This document shows positions 1 through 12,868 of a stretch of 64,000 bases of DNA, piece by piece. Source of the DNA: Bemisia tabaci (Eukaryota; Arthropoda; Insecta; Hemiptera; Aleyrodidae); contig NC_092793.1 of the NCBI RefSeq assembly GCF_918797505.1, positions 5,218,366 through 5,282,365 of the forward strand, given 5' to 3'. Within the stretch, counting starts at the first letter, position 1; every line of letters begins with the position of its first letter. The notes under the pieces were generated by a model. That model was given only the letters and a program-made list of their open reading frames with translations. It did not search any database and had not been told where the DNA came from. Made by a program: the position numbers and the translations under genes.

Positions 1-81
1 AAAATGGAAAGTTTTTTGCCTCTTTGACGACCTTGATCGAGGCTAACAAGAAGTTTCATCACGGGCAACCATCATGGTGCG

Positions 82-500
82 GTGGCGAGGCGTGAATGGT
101 CGATTATCGATATTTCGACGGTGCAAGTCGGCAATCACATAACTCGGTTTGCGACGTCGCAGACTTCCTGTCATACTTTATTTTTTAAATGGAAAACTAC
201 TCAACGGCAATTCTTTAAAACTGTCATTATTTTTCTTCTCAATGCGAAGAAAATTCTGCAAAAACTTCAAGAAATAATGTCAATTTGTTCTCCTTTAAAA
301 AAATGACGTAGAGGCGGAGATTTTCAGACACCGCAAACGAGTTATGTGATTGCCGACTTTCACCGTCGATTTACCTATTTGAAGCCATGGCAGAGAATCG
401 ATTATTAAGGTGCTCGTTGCGAACACCCTGTTTATAAATCCTTTTTTGTATGACTAAATGGCAGATCAATCGATATATCGCAAATCACGCCACGTCACTG
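82..500 (+). mobile_element. Family A hAT-type MITE, interrupted by a family E MITE
   Basis: Starts with GGTGGCGAGGCGTGAATG and ends with CACGCCACGTCACTG; the two halves align to the ~164 bp family A consensus once the 255 bp E element at 115-369 is removed. Retains the central hairpin in the form GGTGCTCG-TTG-CGAACACC. TSD not clear. Confidence 0.85.
115..369 (+). mobile_element. Family E MITE (255 bp) inserted in family A
   Basis: TIRs start TCGACGGTG and end CACCGTCGA; exactly 255 bp like the copies at 48567 and 49934. Subfamily with GTGCAAGTCGGCAATCAC in place of GTGAAACTACCAAACCAC, shared with the 62-63 kb copies. Flanks suggest a 2-bp duplication in the A sequence. Confidence 0.85.
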
Positions 501-635
501 TCGCGGTGTTGCCGGTGAATTTAATTTTATCAGTGATGTAGCTTTTCCTCGTTTGAAGTGACTCTTCAGCACTGTGGAGAATAGGACAGTACGTCGATCA
601 ATTGATAATTTCTGGATTTTAGGATTTCTTTAGAA

Positions 636-898
636 TTTCTGAGTATCACATCACGCTGTAGTGTGCTGGGTATTTCACACAAACTTTAACCCCTCCCCCT
701 CCCCCTCCAAAAAAAAACTCGAAATAATTCTTGAAGTATATCCCAAGTGAAAATATCTCGAACGGTGTTGCCATTCAATTTTCCATTTGCGCAATATTCA
801 CTGGGAGCACACTTTTAAAGCTACTCAATAATGCTCCGTGGTCAAATATTGCATACAAATATTGGACGTGCTACAGCGTGATGTGATGCTGGGAAACT
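636..898. mobile_element. Fold-back MITE, single copy
   Basis: TCACATCACGCTGTAG (646-661) is matched by its inverse at about 870-885, with partial complementarity continuing outwards. A C-rich CCCTCC low-complexity tract lies inside (about 690-708). Superfamily unknown; no other copy seen. Confidence 0.6.
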
Positions 899-1991
899 CT
901 CAAGAAAAGCCCTGAAATGCAGAAAGTATTTATTGATCGATTAAGAATCCTATCGCCCTTTGAAATGCTGAGCGAAGACCTCTAAGCCCGGTTTTACTAT
1001 CTAATGACGAAGAGGCAAAACTTTTGCTATTTTCGGGGCTTCTAAGGCTGAAAGATTAATTCCTCAATCCGAATGACATCTTCGACATTTTAAAATTTAA
1101 GAAGCACCGCATTGATTCTATGAGGCATGCATGCTGCGCGCCTCACCAAGAACTGATACTTTACAATGTTTTTAAAATGAGGGAAATGTCATTGCCAACT
1201 GTCACAAACATGTTAATTTATTGTTCCTTTAGCTAATTTGGTAGTGAATAAAAATATACTTCACAGCAGATATGCCGCTGAATATGTAACCTGAAGTGCA
1301 GTCTCTGCCACATCATTCTCATCAATTGCATTCTAATCAACGTTTTTTGTGTTCGTCAGCGCAAACCCTCTCACCAAAAACCAAGGTCTACACGCGCCGA
1401 GTCAGGCACTAAACTAACTTTAGTGTGGTTCGTGACAATACAATTTATTTCTCTCTAGATAGTTTGTGGCAAGATGAGAAGTTTTATCGGTTAGAAGGAA
1501 TAAGGAGATTGTCGTGAAATTAAACCGTATACTTATTTGCCAGACTCACAAGTTTATTTTCAGTGGTTAATTTGAGTTATGCTGATTTTGGGATTTTCGT
1601 GAGCGAAAAGTTTGGAATTACTACTTCTAATTTGAGGTATGAATAGTAATTCCTCGTTTCCATTCGATTTCAGAATTTTTGAGCGATTTTATTGAGTTCT
1701 CTGCAAATTTTTGTCGGGGAAATTTTCACGAATGTGCTTTAATTTATACCCCTTTTGGCGCTCTACTCTCTTGACAAACGCAAAATTCAAGATCGGGACG
1801 AAAAGTCATGATATGTCCGGCTGCTCAAAAGCTCGCGACTCAGCATTTGTAAATCGCCATTGATGCTCCTTCTAGGCATCGAGTAGTAACTATTAATGCT
1901 CGCAGAGTATTTTGTGGTATACTTTGACAAATGAAGGCGCAATGCCTAGCGCGTTCTTATACGCAGTCTGAACAATCCAGATTTCGCGATT
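899..1991. other. No recognised feature
   Basis: AT-rich sequence with no plausible exon and no repeat matching the rest of the window that I could see. Confidence 0.5.
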
Positions 1992-2053
1992 TGTAGAAGT
2001 AAATTTGGCATCGCCTGAAGGCTCATACGGCATTTTCCCTTAGCACGGCAGTA
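1992..2053. mobile_element. Family D MITE, right-end fragment
   Basis: Matches the D right end: AATTTGGCA, then GGCTCATACGGC, then TTAGCACGGCAG. The left half is missing, so this is a truncated relic. Confidence 0.7.
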
Positions 2054-2108
2054 TCCCACGCCCTTGTTGAGCCTGAACTGAAATACCATCTTGCATAGGT
2101 ATCCGAGA

Positions 2109-2272
2109 CGGTGGCGTGGCGTGAATGATCGATTAGCAATAATTTCCCATTTGAAGCTATGGTGTAGAATCGATTATTAAGGTGTTCGTTGCGAACACCG
2201 CGTTAATCGACCCTTTTCCATGGATTTAAATGACATATCAATCGATATATTGCAAAGCACGCCACACTACTG
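2109..2272 (+). mobile_element. Family A hAT-type MITE
   Basis: Near full-length, from GGTGGCGTGGCGTGAATG to GCACGCCACACTACTG, with an intact GGTGTTCG-TTG-CGAACACC centre. Flanks TCCGAGAC and ACCGAGAT look like a decayed 8-bp TSD. Confidence 0.85.
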
Positions 2273-3658
2273 ACCGAGATAAATGAAACCACGCCCTGCG
2301 AGCATGTCTGTTGCTGTAGTTACCCGCCAATTTATTGCCTGCAGTTTCCCTTATTGATGAATGGTCAAGTCTACGTTCATGTGTTCCGTAACTCGCAATT
2401 GTGAGCAATTACCCTGCACGAGAGAAAAGCGCTGAGCGGCGCGCGACAGGGATCCCGAGAAAATTGAACGGAGGGCTCAAGCCCTGAATACCCTGAACAC
2501 AGAAGAAAAGACGTCAGCAAACAATTTCCTGCCTTACTGAGTCGCTTTGGGACCATTCAAGTATTATGTATTATGTAAGGCATTTTGGCCGCCTTTTTTA
2601 CTCCCCTCTTTCCTTATAAGCCACTCGTAAGAGCCTTAAACCAAGGTTGGAAAATATCATGAAAATTATCCGCGAGAAATTTCATGAAATTTTTTGAAAC
2701 TTTTGGGGATGCGTTTAGGAGACCAAAGAAACGCCTAAAAACAAAGATTTTCTATATTGACATTTTTCACCCCAAGCCTAAAACATTCACGCGTTGAAAA
2801 TGTTTTCATTCAGTATGGAGGTTAAGTTGGGTCTAAATTCCAATATAAACTCCCTTGTGTGCCTCCCTTCATGAATATCACCTCATTAGAGTAGCATAAA
2901 CGGCTGCATCAACAAGACAACCATCTGAAACGCTTTTCGGACTTCCCAAGTTTTAATTATAATAATTTTAAAATAAATACAAAATTGTTTTGTTATTTTT
3001 TCAAGCCTTTTAAAATTTCACCTTCCATCTCTGCCTCCAACCTCCTCCATTTTAAAATACTTAAAATTGGAGTGGAACCCACTCCCGCCAATTTCCAAGG
3101 AAGTAACTGAGAAAACTTGCACGGAACAAATTATTTTTGTTGACAAATAGTTTCTATTAGTAAAAAGAGACCCTTTCGTAAGATTGAATTTAACCTCATT
3201 CATCCCATGTAAGATCTGATAAGCGTTATTGAACCTTAATTTTTGAAAAAGCTAACGCAAGATAAGATAGGTACCAAAATTGCAGAACCTAAAACACAGT
3301 GGTATTGAAACAAAAACAAACAAAAAAAAAAAAAAAACAGGAAAAAACAAACCAAAAAAATTCGACAAATTGTATTCAAAAACGGTTTACAGGGGGTGAG
3401 TCCATGACGCGTGTGGACTAGAAGTCGTGGAAAATCAAAATCCTGGCTGATCTTAATTTCGCGATACCGCAAGTTTAAATTTTCATACTGAATGCAAGTT
3501 TTCTACTGATTTTGATAAGCTTTTTTTATTTCTATGTCCATTGAATCTGTGTTGATTGGTTCACGTTTTTATTTTTCGTTCGATTCATGTCGATCGAATA
3601 CATTACATACCCTCTCGTTACATGCAGACTTTCTATCTTGGTCTTTTTGTTAACTGAA
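2273..3658. other. No recognised gene; A-rich tract at about 3310-3362
   Basis: AT-rich, no supported exon. Holds an impure A-rich run (A with scattered C and G) at about 3310-3362, which may be a retroposition tail, but nothing SINE-like was identified upstream. Confidence 0.5.
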
Positions 3659-3963
3659 CAATTCGCCTTCTGCTACGTCTGCAGCAATTGTTGTTACGAA
3701 TATGTTGTGCGTGATGATTACAGCTCATTACATACTCGACTGTCTGAAGGCGTTTTATGTGCATGAATAGCGCAATCTGTCGAAGAACGAATGAAGTATT
3801 GATTAATCGATTCGTTAAATCTCACTTCTGTTGTTCTCCAGCAGGGTGCTCTACTTTCGCATATTAAACGCCTTCAAAGAGTCAAGTATGTAAGGGGCTG
3901 AGATCAGCACGCACAACATATTCATAACAACAATTGCTGCGGACGCAGCTGAAGGCGAATTGA
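3659..3963. mobile_element. Fold-back MITE, about 305 bp
   Basis: Ends CAATTCGCCTTC and GAAGGCGAATTG. Arms of roughly 55 bp contain AGCAATTGTTGTTA and TATGTTGTGCGTG and their inverses; a second pair (ACTCGACTGTCTGAAGGCGTTT) sits inside. Central spacer is AT-rich. Superfamily unknown. Confidence 0.75.
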
Positions 3964-6084
3964 AAACAACCGTATAAAACACGTTGAAAACCATTTATCT
4001 CTGTAATCAATATTGTTACCAATAGAGAGTTGTATTTTATGGTCATTTTATGGGGGATTCTGTGTAAAACTTTTCGACATAAATTAAAACATGAGATGAT
4101 TGATGCTCCGCAGCCCGTGACAAGCTATACAATAATTACAAAGATTACAACTGATACAATATTTAAATTCATAATAAATAATAATACAATAATTAAAACA
4201 AATTACAAAGCGGGTTAACAAGGCTAATTGTCACGAAAATATCACCAAAACTTTTCGGCTGAAAACTTAGCCTCCCTCAGTTGGACAAACCAGAAAAAAA
4301 TTGTAAAAATCTAAAAACGTAGTACTTGGCCGTACCTTTCGAGGCGAGGAAAATGTTGTCATGCAATTTTCTCTCGGAAGAGAAAAGTATTCTCTAAGGT
4401 GAGGAAAGTATTCTCTCCCCTTTCTTTTGCTTCAAGACCACTGTGGAAAGTAAGTTGGAAGAGAGGTAAGTTTAGGGCTCCTCTCTGCCGATAAAGAAGT
4501 GAAAGGGGAGAACATGATAGAGTAAATTCTGTGCTTCTACGCAGACCAATGAAGCGAAGCAGTGGCGGGAGTTGACAGAGTATCGATGATTGGTGGGTGG
4601 GAATTGGAGGGAGGCATTCCGAGGGATGACTGGGAGGAAGGTTGTGGTAAGCCAGGGTTAGCGCGGCACGAGAGCCAATTCTGGGTCGATCTTAATAGCT
4701 AATGAGGATTTTGTACATATAATGAAACGGAGAAAGAATTAAAGGAGGAGGAGGGGGGAAGCGTTGTCGAGATTCATTTATCGCAGTGGAGACAGTACAT
4801 TTTAAAAACTCCCTAAACGGGGGACGCTCTTATTCTTCCTTTTGGGTCTTCCCCAAAGATGACGTCATGTGTATCAGTGGTTTGGCATCAATGTAAGCAA
4901 GGGAAGCACTGCTTCCCCTATTTTCTTTCAATAGATCGTATGAAGGTTAAAGGTAATGCTTTTCCGAGTGCTACTAATTTAAAAGATAGCGCAGAAGAGT
5001 GAACTGAGTAATTTTTTTTTAAAATACTCGAAGTTTCATTTATTTCGCCTAAACTGGTCTCCGAGTACACGGCACGAAAAAAGTGAGCTCTGGCGCTCAC
5101 TTTTTCCTCTCAATGTGTAAAAAGTATTGGTGTCAAAAGGTGGACGGTACCCACAAGCGCATATTTGCAAATAAAGTGAGAAATGTTTAGTTTAATGCCG
5201 GAAAAGCAGAGTGTAAAGACTCACCCTAAAAGCGCAAATTCGCAATTAAAAGAAAAACTAAGAAGAAAAATTCATGATCTTTTTTCGCTTGATTCAGGAG
5301 TTTATGCACGAAATTCTGGGCCAGGGTCGAGGAGTGTTCTTTGTAAATTTCACACTTAAACGTCAAAAGTATTTGCCTAAATGGGGTGGATCCAAACGAA
5401 GAACGGCTAGTTCATAAATGTTAAAGAAAGCTTCACAAATCTTGCTTGGTACCTACATTTTAGGCGATTTTGAGGACTGGCATTTTTGTCATACATTCAA
5501 GTAATCAATCAATGCATTTTTCTGAAAATTGACAATGTAGGGATAAAAATCAGCGATGGTTTACTTCATCGGTACGTAAGGGGACGCTGAAATTAAGTTG
5601 AGATGTAAGAAAAGTAAGCAACCCGTCCTCTGTCAGTATTACATGCGATGAACACTGAACGAATATGATCATAACGCCTGGATGCAACTATTCGAACTCT
5701 ACGGATGTCCGTGTTGCATAAGCACGGAGTTGAAGGCGTTTTGGCTCTCCGGCACGCACCGCTTCACCAGCAGCGCGGTGCAGCTGCGAGTAGTAATGCG
5801 AGGATCCGAAATGTCAGAACGCCTTCAATTCTTAGTTCATACTACGAAGATATTTCTTGAGCACGAATTTTGAACTCAGCCTTCTTCACGGAAAAAACGA
5901 GTTTAGGGTTGGGACCTACATGTTAGTGCTGGGCACTAACGGAGGGTTAGATCAAATGGGAGCCAGCAAGTCAGAGGAGGGAGAAGTGCTGGGCACTAAA
6001 ACAGCTCGAAGGCAGCGGTCACTAAGGAAGAAGTAGTGTCCAAGCCCTCAAGTGACTTTGGAGCGCAGCGTAAAATATGAAACG
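3964..6084. other. No recognised gene
   Basis: AT-rich sequence with short direct repeats such as TACAATAATTA (4126-4200) and AAAGTATTCTCT (4385-4412). A segment at 5676-5760 containing GGATGTCCGTGTTGCAT followed by GAAGGCG recurs in degraded form at 12486-12525 and 57819-57853, so it is an old repeat. No supported exon. Confidence 0.45.
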
Positions 6085-6168
6085 TCTCCGCCTGGGAGCG
6101 AACTCGGGTTGCGCCGTGGGGCAGACCAGCGCCGTTAACCCACCCGGCTATCGTGATCTCCGACGGCT
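6085..6168 (-). repeat. tRNA-derived SINE head
   Basis: On the minus strand an A-box-like GATAGCCGGGTGGGTTAACG is followed about 40 nt later by the B-box-like GAGTTCGCTCC. Spacing and order fit a pol III internal promoter. No cloverleaf with a good acceptor stem was found, so a SINE head is likelier than a tRNA gene. SINE body and tail toward lower coordinates are not delimited. Confidence 0.55.
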
Positions 6169-6589
6169 CGGGGGTGGAATTTACACCTTCGTTTAAGGCG
6201 GCAACTACGTCTCGCGGCATCTGATTAGCACTACTCATGTTCAGTGCCACCTGCAATGCCTTCCGGCTGTTTGAGACTGATGTACAGTGCTTAGACGCCA
6301 GCCCTCAACTCCTACTCCGCACCTAAACGGCCAGTAGTGCTCAACACTAGGTCCTTGTTTTTCCGTGTTTTTTGTGCTCAAAATAAGCTGTGTAAAACCG
6401 ATGCAAATCCACTCCCTCTTCTCAGGAATATTAACCATGGAGGTTTTGAGCAAAAACTTGCTTGTTGCAAAAATATATTTGTTCCAATAGTTGTATTGAT
6501 TCGCTTGAAATAAGCCGCACTAATTGATTCGTTTGCTAACTTTAATTGGGCACTGTTGCTTCTTTAGACTGCTCTACCGGGTTGAAACG

Positions 6590-6955
6590 TAATTGAATTT
6601 GTAGGGATTCCACGTGGATTTTAATGGCGAGAATTTGCAAGGGTCTGAAATTTGATGAATTTCCTGTTTAAGTGGAATCCTTTGAGTGAACTGAACACAA
6701 AGATACCCTTGATTCATAAATTGAGCAATTATTAGAGGAGATATGACAAAATAACCTATTCTGCTAAAATACATGTGTTTAAATGGGAAATGCCGCCAGA
6801 TGACGTCACAAGGCGGCACATTTTCTCACTTTTAAATCAATTTTTCTCCAATTTCCCATGTCAGAAAAAAATTATGAAAAATATTGCGAACTCAGCTCAT
6901 TAGGCACTTTCAGATGAAGCAATAAAAAAATTGCGTGCAACTTCTTCCATTGCGT
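6590..6955 (+). repeat. Family I repeat, uninterrupted copy
   Basis: Aligns with 19870-20345 (minus) and 40360-41032 (plus). Landmarks in order: GTCTGAAATTTGATGAATTT, CACAAAGATACCCTTG, CATGTGTTTAAATGGGAAA, TGCCGCCAGATG, CAGATGAAGCA. This copy lacks the family B insertion found in both others and so shows the empty site (GAGCAATTATTAGAGG). Confidence 0.75.
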
Positions 6956-7644
6956 GGTATAGCTTTGTTGCCATCTCTGGAACTTTATATACAGTTATTT
7001 TGCTTAACTTTTCTTTGGTTTGAAAAATTATAGTTTCCGTATCTGTTCCACGGGCTTTTTGCTGTGTTGCATTACAAAAGATTCTGACCGCTTCATTTTC
7101 AAGTCCAATGAATCGAAGTGCTTTGAATTATCTAGTCACGAATCATTATTGATTTGTTTTCATCTTCTTTTTTTAAATATTTAAGGGACCCTTCCTTGCC
7201 ATGGAAGACGCAACCCTTAAACACGACGTATTGGCAAGAATGTGGTCATTTGCGAAATAAAATCATAGAAATGCGGTTCATGGAAATGGCATTTTCAACC
7301 ATTGGGCCGTATCCGAACGAAAGGGACCGGAAACGAGCAATAGATTGCTTTCAATAATACCGTGTTTAAATGTTTTAAAATTCGTTTTCGTTTTGATAAC
7401 CAATAATACATATCGGCGAATCTTTGGATACATAACATCAAGTTTCTATGTGATCCGACGCTCCTATGCGTATTACAAGGTCAAAAGGACGTATTTATGC
7501 TAAAAGGAACTATTTTGCACGCAAATGCACATAGCTTCTTTTAGCATATATAAGTCCAAAAGGTACGAAGCCTGAGATATAAATGAGTTTAATCCGAAAC
7601 ATATATTTTCTAAAGACATCCCTCTACTGGCAAACTCTTCAATT
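6956..7644. other. No recognised feature
   Basis: AT-rich, no exon or repeat recognised. Confidence 0.45.
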
Positions 7645-7766
7645 GGACGTATTTATATCAAACGGAACAATGTGCATTATGACATGAGCCCTGTTATGCA
7701 CATATTCTAATGGGTATCAGGGCTCATGCCTTAATGAACATAGTTCTATATGTCAGAAATACGTCC
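7645..7766. mobile_element. Family B MITE (122 bp)
   Basis: Ends GGACGTATTT and AAATACGTCC, nearly palindromic throughout, with ATGAGCCCTG and CAGGGCTCAT inside. Flanked on both sides by AATT, read as a 4-bp TSD. Confidence 0.85.
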
Positions 7767-8580
7767 AATTGAGGTTGACGTTAAGTGAAGGACGTCAGAC
7801 GTCAGTGAAGTTGACGTGCCATAAGTCATTTATACCTAAGGTTTTTAACGTTCTGTAAGCCATCCCCAGTATTTTTTCGGTAGTAGGCTACACCCCCTGA
7901 GAGATTCGTGATCCAACCCCCCGTTACAGTCTTCACGCTAGAGGCGTTATGCGTCATGCGTTACTCTTATAATTTTATATTATAAGTATGTGTTATAATA
8001 TTGAAGACACATTTTTACACGTAAGGGCTTTTGATTAATCATAAATCGTTTCTCATGGTGAATAGCTTCTTCAAACATAAATCCTATACCCACGGCATTA
8101 ATACTTATTTTTAAGTTTTAGGTTGAATTTTTTAGTCCAGGCACGAAAAAATTGAGGAAGCGTTAAAATCATTAAGAAAAGCAAATTTCGCCATTTTATC
8201 TTCATGGTGAGACTTTGATGTTCCGTTTTGACGAAAATAAACGGTTGAATTCCGTCCGCAATAGTGGTCTCTTGTTACTAAACGCTTAGAGCGAGGGCAA
8301 AACTGCCAAAATTCTCACTCCAAGAGCGGATATTCATCGGAGATAAACTATTTGCAAACTTATGCCGACCGCACGGTACTTAGCCTACAAAGTGGTCTCA
8401 GGGACGCGACGCGCTGAGGGTGAAGTCCGCGCCCTAAATTGAGAATGTCTGGCTTTTCTTCTACAGCTATGACCAAACATGCGTGTACTCTGATAGTCTA
8501 CTGTTGGGTTACTCCTCTTCGAAAATGACCGTGCTTTTCTCACAATATCTCGTTTTTCACTTTTTTCCATCAGAGTAATT
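7767..8580. other. No recognised feature
   Basis: No exon or repeat recognised between the two family B copies apart from local direct repeats of GACGTCA/TTGACGT near 7775-7815. Confidence 0.45.
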
Positions 8581-8702
8581 GGACGCATTTCAGTCAAATA
8601 GAACTATGTGCATCATGATGTGATCCCTGTTATGCATATATCCTTATGGGTCTCAGGGCTCATGTCTCAATTCACATAGTTCCGTTTGATAGAAATACGT
8701 CC
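8581..8702. mobile_element. Family B MITE (122 bp)
   Basis: Same length and architecture as the copy at 7645, about 0.8 kb away. AATT at 8577-8580 and 8703-8706. Confidence 0.85.
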
Positions 8703-9769
8703 AATTGAGAATTCGCCGGATTCATTTTAAAACTTTATTTTAAAGATAATTCGTGATTTTGATACTTTGCAGCGCGCATTTTGGTGCATATCCGGCCTGA
8801 AAAGTTCTCAAGTTTCAGAAATAACCATCAATTTTACATGTGACCGCAGATGTAAATTTGTGTAACGTTTAGAGCAAGTAGAATCAAAAGTGCTTCAATC
8901 CTCTTACGGACAAAATTGAGATGATAAAATAACGAAGCAGTTGGTTTTTAAATCTCATGCAAATAAAAAACAAATTTGGATAAAATAAGTCGTGGAGATT
9001 AAGGACTGGGGGTATAATGACCTTAAAATCTAACAATTTTTTTTATGATAAGAGCTAAACCTGAAAAATACGGACTTCTGCAGCAGTGTTTGCTCATAAT
9101 TTTAAAATTTCTTCCCCTCTCCTCTCCGAAAACTTTCGAAGTTTTTATCCTATAAAATGTCTGGATGAATCATGAATAAAATCATCCTACAGTTTTGATC
9201 AACTGCATGAGTATAAAATTACTGAACGTAGTAAGCACGCCCCTTAGATTTTCGGGTCTGACCATTTTAACTTAATTTTCTTTTTTCATTTTAGATTAAG
9301 GAAAAAATCCATCCGTTCTGGGCAAAATTACGGTCCTCTACGGCTTTCCGAAAGTTTTGATAAGTAAGTGCGTGCAGTTTTGCTCTTATATGCTTCATTA
9401 GCAGGCAGATTTGTCACCGCGAGCAAAGGTTGAAAAAGCATTCATCCGATTCCGAGTTTGTTCAACGGTGATATCATCGCTAAATGAGGAATGAAAAAAG
9501 GCATTTTTCATCCGTTGTTTCCAAGTCGTCACGATAGAAACGACTCGAATCATAGTCGGAGTTGAACAGAAATCGACAAAATGAGGCTAAATGCGGCAAC
9601 AGGAGCTTGTGTCCCGCGGGTTTTCGCCCAGTAACCTCAAATGACCGGCACATAATTTGGATTAATTTGATGAAACACCCCGTGCGCTGGGTTGCCACCG
9701 CGTTCAACGATTTTTCCTCGATATCCCGGTAGACGTAGTATAAATATAGGCATTCTGACACATTTTTTT
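8703..9769. other. No recognised feature
   Basis: AT-rich, no supported exon. A 93-codon open frame on the minus strand (9480-9761) has no recognisable domain. Confidence 0.45.
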
Positions 9770-10312
9770 TAAACTAGAATTTCACGTACAACACGATTCA
9801 CGCAATGAAAATTACTGAAATCAACTCATAATTAAAATACTAACTTTTTAAATTTTTCTTGCCCAGTTTTGGAGAAATGTTTCTACAGAGCTGAGTGTTT
9901 CCTTGGAAGTTTTAATCCACCCAGTGCGACACCAAAAAAAAAGTTTAGATTGGTTGAGAGAATTTTGAATTCCCTCGCAAAAGAAAACTACTTGAATCCA
10001 ATCGCGCACTACATCGATCTTAGCAGGCTTTTCAATCGATTAGTGTTCTCTTCTCGCCCAGTTTTTATGAAAATGTCAAAAATGTGCAACAGCTGAGCAA
10101 AAGCACTGAAATTGAGGTTTCCACATTATCATATCGCTAGGACTGTTACGATAATGTTTAGTGCGCAATAGGACTCACGTAGACCTTTGTTCCCTCATAT
10201 TATGCACGAGGTTTGAATACACGCGTTAGAGACATTAGATATCTTAGTTTTAAGTTAGTTTCAATAATTTTCATTATAAGAATCGTGTATTACATGAAAT
10301 TTTGGCTAAGTA
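9770..10312. mobile_element. Family AA fold-back element, diverged copy
   Basis: Left arm carries AGAATTTCACGTACAACACG and GAAAATTACTGAAATCAACT; the right arm (about 10255-10310) carries their diverged inverse. The same arms bound the element at 34357-34910. The interior also matches that copy (ATCGCGCACTACA, GATAATGTT, GCGCAATAGGACTCACG). Confidence 0.7.
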
Positions 10313-11143
10313 ATACGTGTCATGCAGAATGAACTTACGCTCTTATGGAAAACACGATTATATGAGAAAATTAGCATCCGGTGAGTTTCAAAGCCACTAA
10401 TTTCACCTGTTGCTGATTTGATAGAAACTATATGGAATACATTTCAACAACAAATTCGTTTCAAAAAAGATGATAAAGAAATAATTTGTGAAATGTTTTT
10501 TCCTATAAATTCCACTGATGTCCCGTTGCAGTCCCCCTCCCCCCCTAGCAAGAATGCCCCCAAGTGTGTTCCAAGTTTTTCCCTTCAAAAGTGTGTTTTT
10601 TTTGTGCGTCTACTTTGAAAAATCTGTCCCTTAACTTTTGAGAAAGATTTGCTCATTTCCGAGTCAATGCACTGAGGCAGTGAGATTTTTAACGCTGTTC
10701 GGCGCTAAGCAGAGGGATTAAGTTTGGCGTTGCATATTTGTCAGACGCTGGGCGTCTTTGTAGTAATCCAGAGGTAATGCCAACAACTTTTTTTCATACA
10801 AAGTAACGGACGTCATTACACGCGTTCATTTTTAGCGGGCCACACGATGTACGTCTGCCTCTGGTTTTATTCTGATCGTCCAACTTTCGAATATATTTTT
10901 GTTTCGTGACATGGCAATCCATACGAGAAAAATGTCATGAATGCATTTAAAACTTTAGACAAAACTCAGAAGAGTTGTTCCTTCTTGTCAGGGTTCGATG
11001 TGCTTCTTTACGATTTTCTCTGCTGCGTTTGAACTTCTCTGTGCTCCATTCAGTCAGCCCAGTCTAGCCTGAAGTTTGAGTCCCGGATTTTTCAAGATAA
11101 TATGATTCTTTCTCGCAAACATAAATTCAAAGCGCTGGAAAAT
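10313..11143. other. No recognised feature
   Basis: No exon or repeat recognised. C-rich CCCCCTCCCCCCC at 10534-10546. Confidence 0.45.
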
Positions 11144-11372
11144 TATCGGTGAAACTATCAGACCACGTATCGTTTGTGGTCTTTGAGAATCTCCAGTCCC
11201 GTGTCACGAGGAATCAATATCATCCCCATAAGTTTTCCTCGCCCAGAGAGGAAAAATCGTGGAATTTTCCCAGAGCCAACGTTAAGTAGAATACCATTTA
11301 AAAAATTGAGTAAGACAAGAAGTCTGTAACGTCACAAACTAAGATGTGTGGTCTGGTAATTTCACTGTCAAA
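11144..11372 (-). mobile_element. Family E MITE, old diverged copy
   Basis: Recognisable by GGTGAAACTATCAGACCACG at the left, AATCAATATCAT in the middle, GACAAGAAGTCTGTAACGTC near the right and GTCTGGTAATTTCACTGTCA at the end. Many substitutions and small indels against the 255 bp consensus. Confidence 0.7.
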
Positions 11373-11449
11373 ATATTTTTTAGGGGTTATTTACCACCGC
11401 TTGGCAGCAGTCGTGATGAAACATTAACAGGAGGTATAACACTTTACAA

Positions 11450-11626
11450 CAGTGGCATGGCGTGCTTGCGATAAAATGAATAATCTGTCTTTTAAACCGA
11501 AGAAAGGAAACCTCTGGAAAAGGATCGATAAACAGAATGTTTGCAACATGCACCTTAAAAATCGATAATTGACTACAGCTTCAAAAGGGGATACATCGAA
11601 AATAGATCATTCACGCCTCGCGACTG
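11450..11626 (-). mobile_element. Family A hAT-type MITE with exact 8-bp TSD
   Basis: CAGTGGCATGGCGTGC to CACGCCTCGCGACTG, 177 bp (slightly longer through an internal insertion). CTTTACAA is present exactly at 11442-11449 and 11627-11634. Despite body divergence and a damaged centre (TGTTTGCAACATGCAC) the TSD is perfect. Confidence 0.9.
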
Positions 11627-11765
11627 CTTTACAATGTGAGAAACACAGCCCACGCTCCGAAGCAGGCTTATATTAAACTTTATTTTGCATCAAGGAACTT
11701 TCATTTCTGGTTCATTATAGAGAGGAGTTTTCTTCTGCAGATAATTGATTTTATGGATAAACCAA

Positions 11766-11981
11766 AAACACAGAAAAAATGGATTGCTAATTTATCGATC
11801 AAATTGTGAAAACATATGCCCGACACATTTCAAACATTTGCTATAATGGAAAGCCGATTTAACCACGGGGGTGGTTAAATTAACATTTTCTTATTACAAA
11901 ATCTACATAGAAACAAGTCGGGACAATTTTTTTAACTGCAAAATTGTTAGATCTGCAATTTCATTTTTTCTGTGAAGGTAG
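11766..11981. mobile_element. Family N fold-back element, short copy
   Basis: Ends AACACAGAAAAAATGGATTG and TTCATTTTTTCTGTG. Inner arms (ATGCCCGACACATTTCA / AAACAAGTCGGGACA) and the GGTTAAAT hairpin match the copy at 30979-31346. Confidence 0.65.
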
Positions 11982-12784
11982 TTCCTAATTAGCTAGGATT
12001 CTGTCAGCGTAAGCCCAAAAACTCATGAGCCCCAGCGTCCTACGTGATCTACGAAAGCCAGAGCTCATGATTTTTTTGAAGCCCGTCTAACTGAAACCCA
12101 TTCAATTACAAAATTAAGTTCGTTGGGTTATTGCGCCGTATTTTTGTCAATTATTGATAATCAGTAAAATTTGATCAGTTACATTGAAATTGTGGGTTAT
12201 ATCTTCATTTTGCTGAACCTGAACTTTGGGCTTTAGGCGACGCGATGAAACGCAGCGCGTGGAGAAAGATTGTTGGATTGGGTGGCCATTTTGTTCGCAC
12301 AGCCAGGGCAGGCACTATTTTCTTTTGAGTTGTTTTTAAACAAAACATTGATCAGGAGGTCGGAAAAGGAAAGATTTTTCCCCAATAATGTCATCAAACC
12401 GACTTCACCGAATCGCTGAACACTTTTAATGAACGGACAGCACACGATTCTGACGATATTGCCTTCATTCACCTATTCGCGCTCAGATGTTGTCCGTGTT
12501 GCGTATGAGATAGATTGAAGGCGCCTGACTTTCTTCGCTCTCCTAAAGAAGCAAACGGTGAGGGGCTACGACTGAAACCCCTCATTGATAGCAGATAAGT
12601 TTATGTGGTTTTAATATATGACATATTTTAATATACCGAAGTCACCCTAAGGAGGCTCCATTTTATTACATCAAATTAGATCCAAACATTTACAATGACA
12701 TATCCTACCTTTCAATACTACCTGGTGATAAATTGATTTACATAGCTTCTTCGTGACGTAACACTGATAGCGTCTGTATACATA
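11982..12784. other. No recognised gene
   Basis: AT-rich. The only recurring part is a short segment near 12486-12525 (GTCCGTGTTGCGTATG, GAAGGCGCC), related to pieces at 5705 and 57824. Confidence 0.45.
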
Positions 12785-12868
12785 GGGTGTCCCAAAAGTA
12801 CTGCCCCTTTTTTCCCAGAGGGCGAAAGAAAGCAGATATCAAAATGCGGTTTGTGTGAGGTTATAGTC

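Noticed and set aside
9480..9761. 93-codon minus-strand frame as a small gene
   Set aside because: No recognisable motif, AT-rich codon pattern like its surroundings, no splice or promoter support.
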